A DNA stretch of 42,694 bases from a virus. Both the position numbers and the translations under genes were made by a program. The stretch is taken from IMG/VR virus record IMGVR_UViG_3300035698_005380, positions 1 to 42,694 of that record; one strand, 5' to 3'. The stretch's first letter is position 1, and every line of letters begins with the position of its first letter. Shown here piece after piece: positions 31,029-40,393 of this stretch. Under the pieces are notes generated by a model, which searched no databases, had not been told where the DNA came from, and worked only from the letters and a program-made list of their open reading frames with translations.

Positions 31029-32531
31029 CTACCAGTAGCCGCCTCGTTTTGTCGGGCCTGATGTACCACCAAACCTACCGTATGGAGAGCTTGGCGCTGA
31101 TGGCCTTGAGTCCATCCACGACCCAAACTGTGACCCAGCATCCATCAGCATCCTAGTGCTATTTGACGCTGCTTCTCCTGCACCTTGGACTAAGCTATCA
31201 AAGTTACTAGCGTATCCATTGCCACCCATTGCGTTAGATAATAGAGTTCCCCCCGAAGAATAGCTTGGTTGAGTTGGGTTAAAGCTACCAGTAGCGCCTG
31301 ACATTTGACCGCCAGCTAATGAGCTATTTAATCTCATAGTGTTAGCCATCGCGGGGGTATAATTACGTTGTTGCATTACGTTGGAGTTGATGTTGAGTGG
31401 CGCTCTGAAATCTCCTGCTGACGATCTTACGCTTCCACCATTGTTTCCTGTGCCAAGGCTAGCCCAGCCATTTGTTTGCGCTGTGACAGGGTTTCGCATG
31501 TCCCGCATAACCTGCAATAGACCTTCCTTACCTCTGATTTTTTCTTCGATAGCGGCAGCACGAGATGATACATCTGCATTGAACGCGCTGATTTCATTGT
31601 TCTGTAAATTACTTACGTAGCCCATGCCGTCTTGTCTGGCTTGGTTACGGGCGTTGTTGTACAGGGGTGTTAGTTGCTCTTGAAGTAGACGACGACGAGA
31701 GCTGTCGCCTGTTGTTGAATTATCAACACCTCTTCTGATTAGGTCTGCTTCGTTAACGGATGAGAGTCTATCGGCTGCACGATCAGCGTCTTCAAGATAG
31801 CCTGTATAGAATTCATTTGTGAACTCATTTACATCATCTTCGCCATAACGCTTAACTCGCTCAAGGTCTCCAAACGAATAAATTGTGTCGTCAATCTCTC
31901 TCGATAAAGTGTTGGCTTGACCAAGTATTTTTGATTGCCGATCAATTTCAAATTGACGCTCTTTGTCAGCCATGCCCATCTGAACTTCATAGTCGTTGAC
32001 GCGCTTTTGGTACTCAAGCTCGCTACGCATTTGATCTTCTTCAAAACGCTTAACGTCGTAGTCTCTCTCACCTACGGCGATCTGACGTACGTACTCAAGC
32101 TCATCTAGTGCAAGCTGTCGTTCTTTTGCGGTTGTCGATTCATCTCTCGCAAACTGCTCAAGCTCGCGAGCGCGTTCTTCTGCTGCTAATGAGTCGGCTT
32201 TATTGACTCTATACTTTTCGTAGTCTTGCTCCTGCTGGCGAAAGTTCTGGTCTTTTTGAACAAAGTCACGCGAGTAGTTCATATACTCTTGGGCTGCCAA
32301 CTCGTTCTTTCTGTTGTAGCCCATCATGTAATCAAACATCTCGTCCTCTCGATCAAAGCCTTGCTCTGCCCTTTGATACGAACGCTCTCGATACTTGTTG
32401 TCTATTAGGGCTTGCTCTCGCTTGAAAGCTAGCTCCTCCATAGCCATACTTTCCTGACCTCTAGCGCCTTTCGCAGACTGCATACTGCCGTAAAGCGAAA
32501 GGCCAGCACTTATTGCTGCTCCCCATCCCAT
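31029..32531 (-). CDS. Coiled-coil internal virion protein, T7 gp14-like layout (500 aa)
   Basis: The protein opens with a small hydrophobic segment (MGWGAAISAGLSLYGSMQSA), as gp14-type ejection proteins do. A very long Glu/Arg/Gln-rich coiled coil follows (about 25-330), and then a Ser/Gly/Asn-rich end finishing RGGYW. AGGAG lies about six bases before the ATG. No enzyme motif. It is the first of the three probable internal virion genes after the tail genes. The call rests on shape and gene order, not on a clear family match. Confidence 0.6.
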   Translation of the reverse strand: MGWGAAISAGLSLYGSMQSAKGARGQESMAMEELAFKREQALIDNKYRERSYQRAEQGFDREDEMFDYMMGYNRKNELAAQEYMNYSRDFVQKDQNFRQQEQDYEKYRVNKADSLAAEERARELEQFARDESTTAKERQLALDELEYVRQIAVGERDYDVKRFEEDQMRSELEYQKRVNDYEVQMGMADKERQFEIDRQSKILGQANTLSREIDDTIYSFGDLERVKRYGEDDVNEFTNEFYTGYLEDADRAADRLSSVNEADLIRRGVDNSTTGDSSRRRLLQEQLTPLYNNARNQARQDGMGYVSNLQNNEISAFNADVSSRAAAIEEKIRGKEGLLQVMRDMRNPVTAQTNGWASLGTGNNGGSVRSSAGDFRAPLNINSNVMQQRNYTPAMANTMRLNSSLAGGQMSGATGSFNPTQPSYSSGGTLLSNAMGGNGYASNFDSLVQGAGEAASNSTRMLMDAGSQFGSWMDSRPSAPSSPYGRFGGTSGPTKRGGYW

Positions 32532-32540
32532 AACAATCTC

Positions 32541-35093
32541 CTATGCGTATTGAGCGCCGTATTGATTTTGATATTGTTGAGCAAGACCCTTATCTTTTTC
32601 ACCAACCTTACTAATCAATAATGCAAATTCTTCTGGCGACAAATCACCTGAACTAAATAGGCGGTTTATATAATCATTATCAACCCCCATATCACCTACG
32701 TTTTGAGCTTCTGCTGCGTTACGTGCAGCAACAGATTCAGCCGAACTCGATATACGGTCTGTCTGGCCCTGTAAGTAGTTTTGAATCCCAGCCATCTCAT
32801 CTCTTGCTTGAGTTGCGCCGTAAAGCTCTTGCTCTGTATTTAGCTCGTTGTAAGGGTCATACGCAGAATCTACACTTGCTTGATTGTAAAACTGCATATC
32901 GCCAAGCTGATCAAGATACTCTTGCGACCTAGTTTCTATGCCGCCACGATAGTCAGACAGGTCATCAAGCCTGCCGCCCATTGCGTCACTGGAGGTGGTT
33001 AGGTAGTTTCGTACGTCATCGAGGCCGTTACCGGAGTATCGTGACAGCGCCGTTCCTTGAGCGTTCATACCATCGATCGTTTCATTTATGCCACCTTCGT
33101 TGTAGAGTTCCATTCCTTGACCAGAAGCCAGTAGTCTTTCAAGTTCGGATTGGATGTCATTTATACCTGCGGCTCGATCACCTTGAAGACCTGTGAGCTG
33201 GTCTCGACTAAGCCCAATACTTGCCAATATAGAAGCGAAATCTGGGGTCAACTCTGAACGAAAAGACTCAACATTATTTCTGGCGTCGTTTATTCGTCCG
33301 TCGTATCGAGACATAGCACCACCATCGTAGATACTGGCCTCGTCTAATCCGCTTTGGATTCCACGTACGTCTGAACTGAATATACGCTTGTAATCATCAA
33401 TCCTATCAAGCTCATCATTTCGATCATCCCGAAGACCATCTACACGATCATCTAGCCCAGAGAATCGACGCAAGTAATCATCCTGCTGATTATCATCGTT
33501 TATCTTGTTATCGAACCCACGAAGCTGCTGAACTAACGCGCCGATGTCAGTATCAAACGACTCTATTTGATCACCGTTAGCTATTCCCATGTCGTCAAAC
33601 TCAATCTCTCTGTCGAGATAATTGTCGTTCATTGATTTATAGAAACTTTCTAGGGCGTCATTTTCTGCGTCATACAATTCTTGGTCTGTAGCTAACTGAC
33701 CTTCGATACCATCGAGAGATGTTCCGTACCCCGACAGGGTATCGTTAAATGAGTTAAGCTCTGAGTCATACCGATTTAAGTTGTCACGCATGTTGTATGC
33801 GTCATCACTAAATCTATCGAGGACTCCTTCGCCATAAATGTCTGCGCGTCCAAAGTTCCGGTCGTAGCTAGTAAGGCCGCTATCAAACTCACGAGAAAAT
33901 GCATCGTTACGAAATAACTCTGCGTCGTAAAGGTTTTGATTAGTGTCGCGTTGACCTTGGACAAGGCCGTACAGATCGCGCATTTCTCCTGAGTCCGTTA
34001 GCTTTGTTGCACCAGTATTAAAGCCACTCAAATCTACAGCATTACCAAAAGCGTCTTTAATAGTCCCTCTGATATCTGGAGTTTCTGTTTGGAATACAGT
34101 GCTTATGTCTTTGTAGTTTGGCCCATCATATTGAAAGTTTTCAAAACCATTCAGATCAATACCATCCAGTTGATCGTACGTGCCTCTGAGTTGGTCGGTG
34201 TATGCCCCAATGTTAGTGTTAAAGGCATTAACTTTATCGTTGTATGCGCTCAAGTCTCCAAGCTGAGAATCAAGCCGCCCACCAACAACCCTTCTGTTTG
34301 ATATTCCATCGTCAAATAATTTTTTACTGGAGTTAAAGCTATTCTGATCTCGTGCGTTGATCATTCCGCTGTAAGCACCATCAACATTGTAGGTGTTAGT
34401 TAAGAACTGATTCACACTGTCATTGGTTGAGGCGTAAGGCGTGTATTGAAAGCCTCCACTGCCGTATGGGTTTTTCCAAGGTGGTACGCGAGGATTGCCG
34501 TCGCCCGGTTTATTGTGGACTAGGAAATCATCTGCGAAATAAGTGTTGTTGCCACCTAGTCGGAAGTTATAGACAGTTTGTTCGTCTGCGCCGTAGCCAA
34601 CTATAGCCTCTACTTCTAAAGGCTTGTTGCCAATACGTGTAATCTTATCGCCTAACTCAAGCTGCTCCGCGTCAAGACCTGCGTGTTCTGTGTTCGTAAT
34701 TTCTGGTTCGATTGACTTCCACTTATCGTCTACGCGAAATGGATGCTCAGAAGTTACGAATGGTACTGAGTCATTAATTCGGTATAGCTTCCGACCCGCT
34801 AAGGGGGGTTGCTCAAGTTTAATTACTGGGTTCTTTTTACCATCTTCACCTAGAAGCTCATCACCCACTTTAATATTTTCAATTAAATCGTAAGAGCCAT
34901 CGCCACGGATTACTTTAGTGCCTCCTATAAAACAGCATCCTCTTTGACCTTGTGTGCTGCGACCACCACGGCCATAACCACCGGGGCCGCGACCACCGGG
35001 GCCGACATTACCGCCACCGCCGCCGTTACTGCTAGTACCACCACTTCTTCCACCGCCGCCGCTACTGCTAGTACCATCACCTCTTCCGTCCAT
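32541..35093 (-). CDS. Virion protein with an N-terminal Hint (intein/hedgehog-type) domain (850 aa)
   Basis: Residues 1-52 are Gly/Ser-rich and contain a 12-residue repeat. Residues 53-194 are a Hint domain: CCFIGGTKV (C53/C54), IENIKVGDELLG, TSEHPF with T114 and H117, and the closing TYFADDFLVHN with H193 and N194. The residue after N194 is Lys, not Cys, Ser or Thr, so normal protein splicing is not expected; cleavage at one or both Hint ends is. The remaining 655 residues are Asp/Asn/Tyr/Gly-rich with repeating helical units and look structural. It lies between the tail fibre and the internal virion proteins, so it is probably a virion component processed by its own Hint domain. GAGG precedes the ATG by nine bases. 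Confidence 0.8.
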   Translation of the reverse strand: MDGRGDGTSSSGGGGRSGGTSSNGGGGGNVGPGGRGPGGYGRGGRSTQGQRGCCFIGGTKVIRGDGSYDLIENIKVGDELLGEDGKKNPVIKLEQPPLAGRKLYRINDSVPFVTSEHPFRVDDKWKSIEPEITNTEHAGLDAEQLELGDKITRIGNKPLEVEAIVGYGADEQTVYNFRLGGNNTYFADDFLVHNKPGDGNPRVPPWKNPYGSGGFQYTPYASTNDSVNQFLTNTYNVDGAYSGMINARDQNSFNSSKKLFDDGISNRRVVGGRLDSQLGDLSAYNDKVNAFNTNIGAYTDQLRGTYDQLDGIDLNGFENFQYDGPNYKDISTVFQTETPDIRGTIKDAFGNAVDLSGFNTGATKLTDSGEMRDLYGLVQGQRDTNQNLYDAELFRNDAFSREFDSGLTSYDRNFGRADIYGEGVLDRFSDDAYNMRDNLNRYDSELNSFNDTLSGYGTSLDGIEGQLATDQELYDAENDALESFYKSMNDNYLDREIEFDDMGIANGDQIESFDTDIGALVQQLRGFDNKINDDNQQDDYLRRFSGLDDRVDGLRDDRNDELDRIDDYKRIFSSDVRGIQSGLDEASIYDGGAMSRYDGRINDARNNVESFRSELTPDFASILASIGLSRDQLTGLQGDRAAGINDIQSELERLLASGQGMELYNEGGINETIDGMNAQGTALSRYSGNGLDDVRNYLTTSSDAMGGRLDDLSDYRGGIETRSQEYLDQLGDMQFYNQASVDSAYDPYNELNTEQELYGATQARDEMAGIQNYLQGQTDRISSSAESVAARNAAEAQNVGDMGVDNDYINRLFSSGDLSPEEFALLISKVGEKDKGLAQQYQNQYGAQYA
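35017..35088 (-). repeat. 36-bp tandem direct repeat at the 5' end of the Hint gene
   Basis: Copies at 35017-35052 and 35053-35088 are near identical and encode two 12-residue units of the form G-T-S-S-S/N-G-G-G-G. The repeat builds the flexible Gly/Ser lead in front of the Hint domain and could vary in copy number by slippage. Confidence 0.7.
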
Positions 35094-35131
35094 TAGTAAC
35101 AGCCTCTGTATGGGATTAATGTATTATTCAT
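35093..35131 (-). CDS. Possible 12-aa ORF coupled to the Hint gene
   Basis: ATG at 35129-35131 opens 12 codons (MNNTLIPYRGCY) and its TAA overlaps the start of the Hint gene (TAATG). A weak AGG lies upstream. It may be a real leader that couples translation, or chance in a 47-base gap. Confidence 0.2.
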   Translation of the reverse strand: MNNTLIPYRGCY

Positions 35132-35140
35132 ATCTAGCGC

Positions 35141-36697
35141 CTACTGTGACTTAATCTGCGACACGATTGATATGTCGAGGTTGGTTGCGTTTGTAGCATT
35201 AGTGACTGTGTAGCCAATTAACTTGGAAGCTGATGTACCGACAACTTCGACAGGCGAAGCGAACACGGTTACAACTTCGGCTGTTGTGCTGAGTGCGATA
35301 GCTGAGTCTTGTACTACGCCACCAACCGTTAGCTGTACGGTGCATGAGCCAGCGTCGATACGCATTGCTACTTTAGTTAGCGTGACTGAGTGACCGAAGA
35401 CTCGTTTAATTGGTGCGGCTGTTACGTTGACTACGGTAGGGGTATATGAAAAATAACTATCGTAAGCAATGATTTCTGGTAGTTGAGCCACAGGTAGTTT
35501 TGCAGCGGTATCGAGAGATGCTACTCCGTTGATCGCGGCCTTAGTTGAGACAGGAATCAGGGAAGAAAAATCGATAGCAGCGAAACTTAATGCGGTTCCA
35601 GTTGCATCTACTTTCAAGTATTGCAAAGCAGAATTAGAATCAAACGTAGGGATAGAGGACGCAGGGTTAGCGCTTATATAATTAACGCCATCGTAGAACT
35701 TTAACTGGTTTGGGTTAGTAGATGTGTCAAGCCAAAGTCGAGTGGCAGGACTAGGTGTTGATGCGCTAATTCCAATACTAGGTGTTGCGGCTAGCGTAGT
35801 TGCTAGGCCGTCCACTTTTGATGTAGGGATTTGATTATCTGTAAGAACTAATTTTGTATATGGGATGTAGCCATTAATATCAGTATACGTGGCCTCAGTC
35901 ATTAAGCCTGTCACAACCCTTGAATCTACGGGGCCAGTACCGATAATAGAAACATCATTAGCTGTTGGAACTGACAAGTTAAAGATAATTAAGTTATTAA
36001 TCTCGTCCAGTACATAATCATTTGCACCACCAGCCCTCTGGAGTATCCCATTTTTGTAAACTTGAATTGCGTCTGTAGAATCGAACACAAAGCTAAAGTT
36101 TGCCTGTGCGCCAATTGTTGTTATATCTGTCCTTCTAAAGTCATAGCCACTACCCGATTCAATTTTGAAGACTGTTACGTTATCCCCAGAAGAAAGCGCT
36201 ACATTAAAAGTAATGCTGCCTGTTGATGCAGTACCGTCAGTGCTATCTTTTGTGTAGTCTGCGCCTGATCCTTCAGCAAGAAGCAATCCGTCTTTATAGA
36301 CCATTAACATACTTGTTGTGTCATGCGGAATATCTATCTCTGTTACAGCGCCAGTAGCGGTGTATAGAAATCTTGAGTTGAAAATTGGCTCGCCAATTAA
36401 CCCATAATCAATCCCTGTAGCGCCGCGTATGTCTGCGACAGGAACTACGATTGTCCAACCTTCTTCTGTATCAGTGTATGTGCCGGATCGGTATTGAATA
36501 CCAGATGAAGCGTCGAGGCGTAATTGTACTTTCGCATCGAACGTACCAGTAGAATCAAAACACAAAGCCATTAATTCAGAGATAGTTTTGTTACCATATT
36601 CCGCCGCATTTAAGTATCGAACTACGTTTTCAAATTCAGCGTTTACGTTGCCTGATGAAGTGTAGTTCTGAGAGTTGTTCTGACGTAATCTGCTCAT
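35141..36697 (-). CDS. Tail fibre / receptor-binding appendage protein (518 aa)
   Basis: The sequence is beta-rich, Thr/Ser/Val/Asp-rich and nearly free of cysteine, as phage fibres are. Two similar units of the form VYKDGLLL...DYT (about residues 131-150) and VYKNGILQ...DYV (about 211-230) are repeats seen in tail appendages. A middle segment (ATRLWLDTSTNPNQLKFYDG) is a common fibre motif. The N-terminal 60 residues would attach to the tail. It follows the tail-stabilisation protein by one base. The C-terminal 120 residues probably face the host receptor. Confidence 0.7.
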   Translation of the reverse strand: MSRLRQNNSQNYTSSGNVNAEFENVVRYLNAAEYGNKTISELMALCFDSTGTFDAKVQLRLDASSGIQYRSGTYTDTEEGWTIVVPVADIRGATGIDYGLIGEPIFNSRFLYTATGAVTEIDIPHDTTSMLMVYKDGLLLAEGSGADYTKDSTDGTASTGSITFNVALSSGDNVTVFKIESGSGYDFRRTDITTIGAQANFSFVFDSTDAIQVYKNGILQRAGGANDYVLDEINNLIIFNLSVPTANDVSIIGTGPVDSRVVTGLMTEATYTDINGYIPYTKLVLTDNQIPTSKVDGLATTLAATPSIGISASTPSPATRLWLDTSTNPNQLKFYDGVNYISANPASSIPTFDSNSALQYLKVDATGTALSFAAIDFSSLIPVSTKAAINGVASLDTAAKLPVAQLPEIIAYDSYFSYTPTVVNVTAAPIKRVFGHSVTLTKVAMRIDAGSCTVQLTVGGVVQDSAIALSTTAEVVTVFASPVEVVGTSASKLIGYTVTNATNATNLDISIVSQIKSQ

Positions 36698-36698
36698 T

Positions 36699-38210
36699 CT
36701 ATTTTCTCACGTTGAATCCGATGGCACTTACACGCACCAGACCTTTGCCTTGGGAAGTCAGCTTCACTCGAAGGCCACGGTAAATGGCTTCAAACTTGCG
36801 GTCGTACTGACGATTAATTGGGTTATTAGGAAAAGAACCATCACTGTCATCTTCAATCTCAAGAGGAAAAGCGGATAGCAATTGATCTTTCTCGTTGAAA
36901 ATCTCTACAAGAATGTCACCCTTACCGGATGCATGAATGAAGAATGAGTGAGTTGATTTATCTTGAGTCATCGATCCATGCCAAAGGATAGGCGTTTTAA
37001 TAGTCATCACGTTGTCAGCGAGATTCCTATTGCTATCCTCAACATCAAATACTTCATACACACCACCACGACAACCAAGGACGGTGCGATCTCCGATAGA
37101 GTCTCCACAGAAAGCGTTTAAGTAATCGCCCGTTGACCATCGGTTAGGGTTAGTCTCTGCTGATGTTAGCGTCAGCGTCAGCCTTTTTGAGATCGTAGAA
37201 GTAATTGGAAAAAAGACATGGTACTGAGAGGTTTCAGGCTCCCATACCGCGCTAATCGCTTCTTTGTTTTTGACCTGCTTTATTAAGGCTCGATACGTTA
37301 GATCGATGCTGGCTGATAGTACGTTTGCAAATACTAAAATACCGTTGTCTCGTGATCGTGCAATTGTGTGGATGCCACGCTCTGAACAGAATAAAAGGTC
37401 TGTTCCTGCTTGTTTGATTGTGTTGTGTGAGATGGTTCCAATATTAATGTTGGCGCGGCCATCAATAATCCATTGATCAATGTCTGGATCAATCGTATAG
37501 ATAATGCATTTGTTCCTAGTAAATATTGCAAGAGAGCGCTGTTCGAATGCGGAGATACCTTTAATCTCATCAGCAGTACCGATAAGGTTTCCGATATCTA
37601 TCTGACCTGCGCGTAGCACATTTTCATCAATTGATGATTCATCGTCAGGAAATACTGAACTTGAATCTACACGAGAAAGTTGGACTGCGGTTCTCTTACC
37701 GATAAGCCCTGCTACGCAAAGCCTACGCTGAACTGATGCAATGTATTTTGGTGACAATAAAGCAATAGAGCTGGATGTGTTTTTTGTGTACGTAAGTCCA
37801 TTGTAAGAATAAATAAACCCTGTCTGTGAGGTTAAGTGTACTTTGTCATTGAATACAGTAGAGCTAACGACTGAACCTGCGCTGTACGCATCATTGAGTT
37901 CGTGTTTTGCATCTGACTTGAGCGTTACTGAATCGCCATTGTCTACAGCGTAAACGACATTAGCGACATCTTCATTAGAGGTATAAAACCTAATGTGTGT
38001 AACCGGATAGGTTTCATCGATCGCTAATAATGCAGCAGGGTTACGTGTGATCTGGCCACGCCAATCACAATAAGCATTGTTACAAATATCTAGGCTTTGG
38101 GCGTCACTTCGATCTTGTGCGGTTACGTCTGCACTTGAATCAACTCCAATAAAGTTTGAGATTATCTGTGACTTTATTGATACGGCTGGGTTGGATCGTG
38201 TGCTAGCCAT
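36699..38210 (-). CDS. Tail stabilisation / tail tube-nozzle protein, P22 gp10-like (503 aa)
   Basis: A beta-rich protein with the layout of podovirus stabilisation or nozzle proteins: an N-terminal ...NNAYCDWRGQITRNPA stretch typical of the start, then propeller-like strands (SERGIHTIA, YHVFFPI, GCRGGVYEVFD). It overlaps the connector gene by one base and precedes the fibre, the order expected in a short-tailed phage. T7-type tail tubular protein B is the alternative name for the same position. There is no enzyme motif. Confidence 0.65.
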   Translation of the reverse strand: MASTRSNPAVSIKSQIISNFIGVDSSADVTAQDRSDAQSLDICNNAYCDWRGQITRNPAALLAIDETYPVTHIRFYTSNEDVANVVYAVDNGDSVTLKSDAKHELNDAYSAGSVVSSTVFNDKVHLTSQTGFIYSYNGLTYTKNTSSSIALLSPKYIASVQRRLCVAGLIGKRTAVQLSRVDSSSVFPDDESSIDENVLRAGQIDIGNLIGTADEIKGISAFEQRSLAIFTRNKCIIYTIDPDIDQWIIDGRANINIGTISHNTIKQAGTDLLFCSERGIHTIARSRDNGILVFANVLSASIDLTYRALIKQVKNKEAISAVWEPETSQYHVFFPITSTISKRLTLTLTSAETNPNRWSTGDYLNAFCGDSIGDRTVLGCRGGVYEVFDVEDSNRNLADNVMTIKTPILWHGSMTQDKSTHSFFIHASGKGDILVEIFNEKDQLLSAFPLEIEDDSDGSFPNNPINRQYDRKFEAIYRGLRVKLTSQGKGLVRVSAIGFNVRK

Positions 38211-38671
38211 TAGACGGGTGGCGCTTTCTTCAAGCCGTTAGTAACATTTGTTATGTATGACTTGGATAAATTGGAACCGCCATCGGTCGGTCTTATTTCA
38301 ATTGGTGTGTTGCCGTTAAGGGCTTTCCACGTTAATTGATTTAGAGTTTTGTAATAGAGTGCTTGATAGCCTTGAGTTTTCTCAGAGGCTTGTTGAAAGC
38401 TATAGTGAGCGATTAGACCAGCCAGTATGATTGGGTCTTGGATTGAGCGCTGCTCATCTACGCTGATGTAGTAGCCTACGTTTTCTCGGCCATCGTAATA
38501 AGGGTGTTCTGTGTAGTCGTCAACTATCTGGTTAGCAAATTCAATGAACATAAGCTCAACATCACCGTCAATGGACGCTGCTGAGAAATCACCAAATCGG
38601 CGGATGGCGCGTTTGATTAACTCACGAAGAGGTGAGTAATCGTTTGATATAGTTGGGAGGATAGATGGCAT
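38210..38671 (-). CDS. Head-tail connector / adaptor protein (153 aa)
   Basis: A mainly helical protein of normal adaptor length, with LRELIKRAIRRFGDFSAA at the start, a conserved-looking FANQIVDDYTEHPYYD and a central Asp/Ile/Ala helix (PIILAGLIAHYSFQQAS). These features fit the gp4/gp11-type adaptor ring that joins portal and tail in podoviruses. It lies between the capsid region and the tail nozzle gene. The portal itself is not in the window. Confidence 0.6.
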   Translation of the reverse strand: MPSILPTISNDYSPLRELIKRAIRRFGDFSAASIDGDVELMFIEFANQIVDDYTEHPYYDGRENVGYYISVDEQRSIQDPIILAGLIAHYSFQQASEKTQGYQALYYKTLNQLTWKALNGNTPIEIRPTDGGSNLSKSYITNVTNGLKKAPPV

Positions 38672-38673
38672 CG

Positions 38674-38901
38674 TTATACACGCGCCACTCGTCCACGAGT
38701 TACGTGGTAATTCATATCAAATAAATCGGCTATGCCGACAGGGACTTTCCATTCTAGGTGGCCGCCATGCTCGTGAGATTGAGTTGCACGTATGCCGCGT
38801 ATCTTAAATTCAACACCTTCTTCTTGGCGGCTACGGTAGATCACGTATTTTGAAACGGGTTCTACTTTTATCTCTAGTGCTGATTTCTTTATAGTTACCA
38901 T
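38674..38901 (-). CDS. Small structural-region protein (75 aa)
   Basis: A small basic, beta-rich protein with a His-rich turn (TQSHEHGGHLEWKVP). It is the first gene after the terminator that follows the major capsid gene and is separated from the connector by two bases. Capsid decoration or head-completion are reasonable guesses from its position, but no family is recognised. Confidence 0.55.
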   Translation of the reverse strand: MVTIKKSALEIKVEPVSKYVIYRSRQEEGVEFKIRGIRATQSHEHGGHLEWKVPVGIADLFDMNYHVTRGRVARV

Positions 38902-38916
38902 GCGTGTCTCTTAATC

Positions 38917-38945
38917 AAAAATGAGGCTCCCGTTATGGGAGCCTC
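38917..38945 (-). terminator. Intrinsic terminator after the major capsid gene
   Basis: GAGGCTCCC (38923-38931) pairs with GGGAGCCTC (38937-38945) across a five-base loop over nine perfect base pairs, and on the minus strand the stem is followed by A then TTTTT. It starts eight bases after the capsid stop codon. Confidence 0.9.
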
Positions 38946-38952
38946 GACGGGC

Positions 38953-40146
38953 TTAACCTAAAGTAGTCCAGCCTTTGATGTACTGATGTACTTTGTCTTG
39001 AGTTAATTCAAGACCACATTCAGTAAGGTACTCGTGCTTCTTGCGATCTTCACCATTACCTTGACGATCCATCAAGATTTGCGTATCGGACGAATCCAAA
39101 TAGCGGTACTTGAGGAATGGGAAGTCAAGAATGACAGCAGCGCTGTTCATTGCTGGTATTTGACGGAACTGTGGGTGAACGTGAACCAACAGGTCACCTG
39201 CGAAAGTCTGGTAGCGAACGAAGTTCACGCCGTATGATCCTTCTACTTGCGTAGGAGACCAACGGTTTTTACCAATGGCTTGCAGATGGCCAGCGATTTT
39301 AGCGCCACAGAAGAAGATTTTCTCTTTCGATCCGTATGCGAATACAGTCTCGATTAAGAAGTTATCAAATTCTTGTTCCGTCATGGTGCTTGCTACGGCA
39401 TTAATCTCTGACGCAGCTACGTTGTAAACACCAGTGATCTCGTTAGTCACGCCGCCAGTAAAGCGAGTGGGTGAAGAGGTAGTTGGATTTTCAACGTGCT
39501 TAACACCAAATAACATAGCTCGTTCAATGTCGCTCATGTGTAGCTTGAGCGCTTTTTCCATTGACTCTGTTTCCTTGTCGCCAGTACGAAGATGTGAATT
39601 CTTCAACGTACGTGAGACAGAGAACGCAGTACGGAAAATTTGCGTCACGTTATATGCTACGGTTGAGTCAAACGAGATAGGCTCAGGTGTATCCGCGCCT
39701 TCCGCTGCTGCAAAGCCAGCTACATAAAGTACGGCGTTATCAAGAATGGCGTGTGCTGTGCCACCGATGTTACGTTGTACTGATACAGTAGTTGCTGTTG
39801 CTGTAGTGGTTACATGCATAACCTCGCCAGTTGCGGAGTTGACTAAGATCGATCCTGCAATTGCAAACAAGTTTTCTGCGCTTGAGTCCAGAGTTAGCAC
39901 TTGTACAGTTCCAGCGGTGCTAACAATAGCGCCGTTGATCTGCATAACACGCTCAGGCAACTCGTCACGAAAGTTGTTGAATTTAGGATCATCAGATGAT
40001 TCGGAAGAAGTCATAGACAACAATGCGTTTAATGGTGCATCGCCGTTAGGTTCTAAAAGTGTGAACATCTCACGATAGTTCGTAGGTCTAAAGTCGGTAC
40101 TAAAAGTTCCAGTGCCGCGAAGACCTTGTATTCCTGATACAGGCAT
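38953..40146 (-). CDS. Major capsid protein, SU10/DUF5309 type (397 aa)
   Basis: The start (MPVSGIQGLRGTGTFSTDFR) and the order of segments, including NVTQIFRTAFSVSRTLKNSH, FFCGAKIAGHLQAIGKNRW and a C-terminal LLVHVHPQFRQIP then DSSDTQILMDRQGNG, match DUF5309-type (SU10-like) HK97-fold capsid proteins. Length is normal. GAGGAA lies about seven bases before the ATG. The gene sits between two strong terminators (40329-40357 and 38917-38945), so it is probably made from its own transcript as well as by read-through. The 182-base leader contains an imperfect stem (about 40185-40218). Confidence 0.85.
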   Translation of the reverse strand: MPVSGIQGLRGTGTFSTDFRPTNYREMFTLLEPNGDAPLNALLSMTSSESSDDPKFNNFRDELPERVMQINGAIVSTAGTVQVLTLDSSAENLFAIAGSILVNSATGEVMHVTTTATATTVSVQRNIGGTAHAILDNAVLYVAGFAAAEGADTPEPISFDSTVAYNVTQIFRTAFSVSRTLKNSHLRTGDKETESMEKALKLHMSDIERAMLFGVKHVENPTTSSPTRFTGGVTNEITGVYNVAASEINAVASTMTEQEFDNFLIETVFAYGSKEKIFFCGAKIAGHLQAIGKNRWSPTQVEGSYGVNFVRYQTFAGDLLVHVHPQFRQIPAMNSAAVILDFPFLKYRYLDSSDTQILMDRQGNGEDRKKHEYLTECGLELTQDKVHQYIKGWTTLG

Positions 40147-40328
40147 AACAAAATTCCTCGAAAATGAGAGTTAAGAAAAGATAAATTGGTCTTTGCGGCA
40201 TTTGCTTCGCAAGGAACCTTCTGTCCTTCTCATGGCTTGGGTGGATAGTCTCGACACCGTTTAAGCTAGATATGACTTCTGGTATGGTTGAAGTGTAAGG
40301 GTCGGGTATAAATTAATCGTCCCGTCAT

Positions 40329-40357
40329 AAAAAAAGCCCTGCTTATTGGGCAGGGCT
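40329..40357 (-). terminator. Intrinsic terminator between scaffold and major capsid genes
   Basis: On the minus strand AGCCCTGC and GCAGGGCT (40350-40357 and 40335-40342) form a perfect 8-bp stem across seven bases, followed by seven T. It would end transcription from the upstream scaffold gene. The 182 bases between it and the capsid gene hold no ORF and no good sigma70 match, although a weak TTACAC-17-TCATAT lies at 40270-40298. Confidence 0.9.
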
Positions 40358-40393
40358 AAGAGGAGTTGGACTTAGGGAAGTCCGATGAGTAAA

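Noticed and set aside
40270-40298. TTACAC-17-TCATAT as the capsid gene promoter
   Set aside because: Only about two of six and three of six bases match the sigma70 elements, so it is not listed as a promoter.
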